From Archilochus colubris (Eukaryota; Chordata; Aves; Apodiformes; Trochilidae), in the NCBI GenBank assembly GCA_023079485.1, contig CM041084.1, positions 16,768,609 through 16,832,608 on the forward strand: a stretch of DNA of 64,000 bases, written 5' to 3'. The position numbers and the translations under genes were made by a program. This document shows, piece after piece, positions 1 through 64,000 of the stretch; the stretch's first letter is position 1, and each line of letters starts with the position of its first letter. The notes below the pieces were generated by a model, which made no database searches, was not told the DNA's origin, and saw only the letters and a program-made list of their open reading frames with translations.

Positions 1-2520
1 GGCTACAAACAAGCTCTTTCTTTGTACGTTATTGGGTAAAGAAAATACAGGAAGATGCAGAACAAGGCAGAAGCAGTATAGCAGTATAGAAGTGGTATAG
101 AAGTGCCTCTAGAACACAGTGCTCTCAGCTTCACGTACTTGCTTTGCCTGATTCAGGCAATTGATTTGATTTTCATTTCCCTGGGAAATGCCTGATTATC
201 AGGCTATAGAGATTATCAGGCTCTCTTCTGGAACAGGCTGGGAATTAGCTGAACATTTACTAGATCAGAAAGAAACTGAAAATTTTATACCTCAGCAGTT
301 ATGGCAGACAGCTCACGCTCCTTTTGCAAAGACTCATTATTCAAAATGAGCTTTTGCTCAGCATGAAGGATGTGCTAAGCTCCACAGTAACCAGATGCAC
401 TGTGGCTCTGGTACTTGCTATTTGTGCTTTGTGGCAGGTAAAAGTTCAAGTTCTGGTCTGAAGTGGATGAATAAGGACTCAAACATGGGTCTTTCCTGAG
501 ACATGTAGGTCCCTAAAGGCTTGACACAGTTGCCAGCATATAGGCATCTACTGCCATCTGAAGTGGTCCAGGATAGCAAATGCATCCACTTGGAGTTGGC
601 AGAAAGAACAAGGAAGAGACAACTTTCTAGAGAGAGAAAGTTGGGTATGCTGCATGAAATCATTCTGTAAGCGAGGCAAGAAAACCTAGGGTATTTTGAA
701 TTACAATAGATATGTCATTTGGGGGCAAATGAACTGAGCGGTCGGTGCTTTTGAATAAAATGAATCAAGCTTTAGGCTCTGCTGACTATAAGAGGAGTTT
801 AGACACCTAGGTCGCTTCTAGACATCTGCAGTGAAGTGTCTTAATCAGAAACTGAATTGCATTCAGGATGTTGCTTCAAAAATTTCTGAACTTGCAAATA
901 ATTTCTGAATGGGAACTGGCACAGTCTCCACAGAGCTGTGACTTGGACAAGTCTGCAATTCCAGGGATTCAGCACAAATCTGCTAATCCCAGGCAAAATA
1001 AAAATAACATTGTGTTTTGCCAAAATACTTCTGCTGTAGTCTAATTCCAAATTCAGTACCAAGCCTATGGGGATAGAGGATTCAGGGGATTATGTACCCT
1101 GGGGATATGGTAGATATGGGAGCTCTTACTCCAACACCACTGAGTGTTCTGCATCCCAGGGAAAGGCCAAGCTCAAGAAAAGGAAGGGAGTGTAAGCAGT
1201 CTATTCTAACACACTCATACAATTTGGTACTAGGTTGTATTTGCTTCAGTGTTCTGTACTCATAATTTAGACAAACTTAAGATCTACTAGATGCAGTTGT
1301 TCAGTGTTAGAAGCACTGTACAGAAAGGACATAAATTGCATCCTGATAATAGGATAAAGGAACACGAATACCTCTTGGAAGCAGCACAATTTTTTTTTCT
1401 ACTGCAGTCTTGACACGACCTTAGAAATGTGCAAACTGTAAAGCACTTGAAATACTTCCATAGATTCTTGGACTTCTAAGCCAATCTTCATTCCATTTTC
1501 ATACAAAACCAATTCAGGATGAGTTATTTTGAAATAAATCCAGTTACATTGTCAATGGACAAGCCAATATAAGCTAAGTCTCATCTTTTAAGATTTATTC
1601 TTGTTCACCTTTGAAGTTTCCTGAGAATTTTACTATGAGATTGTAGCTGTCTGAGCATTGTTTTCAAACTGGAAGAGTTTGTATTGCTTTAAAGATAAAT
1701 GGGGGGAAAAACACTGTGAGATCTAAGCAAAAAATTGACTTGCATTTTGTTCTGTCTTCTTGTACACTGAAAAAAGTTCAAATGTAACTGTGCATAGGAC
1801 TGAGAAGGTAGAAAAGGAGAAACATTGGGAGATCAACCAATAAAGCAAAAGAGTAAATTCACAGTTTAGCATTTGCTAAATAACCTGACATAATTGTCAC
1901 CTTTCAGCAGTGTCATAATTTTTGGCACATCACTGGATTTTATTCTTGGTATAGATTGTTTTCTACACCAATTGCATCGAAGGGCTCTTTCATAAAGAGA
2001 GAGGAAAAAAATCATGTCACATAGCATACATCTGGGCCTAAAGTGATTATTGCTGCATGGTTTTGCCATGTTGGATCAAGTGATGGCAAAAAAGGAATCC
2101 AAGACATGAGTGAAATTACTATTTGAGTTTTCTCAGACATAACTATTAATGTTACATTAAAAAAATTGTTCCTAATAGAACAGCACTAAAACACACCTTA
2201 TATGCAGATAGTATCATAGGAAGCTTCAACAAGAAGAGCTGTAATACTTGGACATACCAGATTAGAAGTGAAAAGGCTTGCTATGGTATTTAACCATCCT
2301 ACTTCACAGATGTGGAAAGTGGCCCACACTACTCTGAGGTACAGGTAATGGAATATATTAACCAGTTTCAACCACTGTATATAGATATGTAATAGATAAA
2401 ATGTACTTCAGAATGTGAAAATGAGCATGCTCAATCTGTGTAGCTAGGTAACAGCAAAGAATCTGGATCAAGAAATGTAGGAATAGTATAGTAAAAGCCA
2501 TGAAAGCAAACAATTCTTAC
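1..2520. other. Left flank, MYO3A intron
   Basis: A/T-rich, no exon recognised on either strand. Short open frames here look like chance. It should be intron between the second IQ exon and the tail exons. Confidence 0.7.
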
Positions 2521-63850
<61,330 letters not shown>

Positions 63851-64000
63851 CTGGAAGGTGAGATGTAAACATGAACTTTTTACTAACTGCTCTGTCCTCT
63901 GTATTACATTTGCAGAACAAAAAGGTAGCAGAAAAGTATGAAAATACTTAAACCAGATTATTTTTTTAATCCAAAAACACAGAAATGTAATTCTTACTGG
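63851..64000. other. Right flank, MYO3A intron
   Basis: Intron upstream of the catalytic-loop exon. It has a pyrimidine-rich acceptor tract near 63851-63865 (on the minus strand). No further exon is supported before the window ends. Confidence 0.7.

Noticed and set aside
63998..64000. Possible end of the next upstream MYO3A exon (minus-strand CCA before GTAAGAA)
   Set aside because: The donor looks good, but the catalytic-loop exon starts in phase 0 and the family has Met or Leu, not Pro, just before GLQHLH. Only three bases are visible.

Overview
The window is vertebrate nuclear DNA, most likely from a bird. It consists of long introns with short exons and GT..AG junctions. It carries several 5'-truncated CR1 LINE fragments, some with the avian-type ATTCTATG-like 3' end, plus endogenous-retrovirus solo LTRs with 6-bp target duplications. 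There are no bacterial features. A crocodilian or turtle cannot be fully excluded from sequence alone, because they also carry CR1.

The only gene I can support is a minus-strand MYO3A orthologue (class IIIa myosin: an N-terminal kinase fused to a myosin motor). I placed 24 consecutive coding exons between 63850 and 2521. Every junction has GT/AG ends and every phase closes. Together they give 2953 coding bases, or 984 complete codons and one extra base. Reading leftwards: kinase catalytic loop and DFG (63751-63850), activation loop and APE (51004-51080), kinase C-lobe (49658-49803, 47541-47606, 46984-47139), linker and motor start (36289-36388), motor core with P-loop, switch I and switch II (34310-22748), lower motor domain and loop 2 (15656-10109), actin-binding/SH region (7788-7993), converter (5581-5692), and two IQ motifs (3434-2521). 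The start codon and N-lobe of the kinase lie right of 64000. The C-terminal tail lies left of position 1. MYO3A was chosen over MYO3B by remembered family sequence in the kinase C-lobe, the linker and loop 2.

The rest is intronic. It holds six CR1 fragments (3923-4180, 4961-5425, 23690-24582, 48900-49534, 54405-54940, 57506-57569). Two solo LTRs of one family lie at 43270-43578 and 58308-58625, each with TGTAG/CTACA ends and a perfect 6-bp target duplication. A third LTR (18193-18680) is followed by a primer-binding-site-like stretch and then an inverted piece of the same LTR. A roughly 180-bp unclassified repeat is present twice (about 8601-8780 and 15886-16065). There are also small tandem duplications and a TA microsatellite. 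All three LTRs that can be oriented run antisense to MYO3A.

No tRNA, rRNA, CRISPR, operon or second protein-coding gene is supported. I found no convincing new biological system. The best leads are the LTR structures, the duplicated unknown repeat, an in-frame cassette-like loop 2 exon, and a possible antisense terminal exon near 9679-10077.
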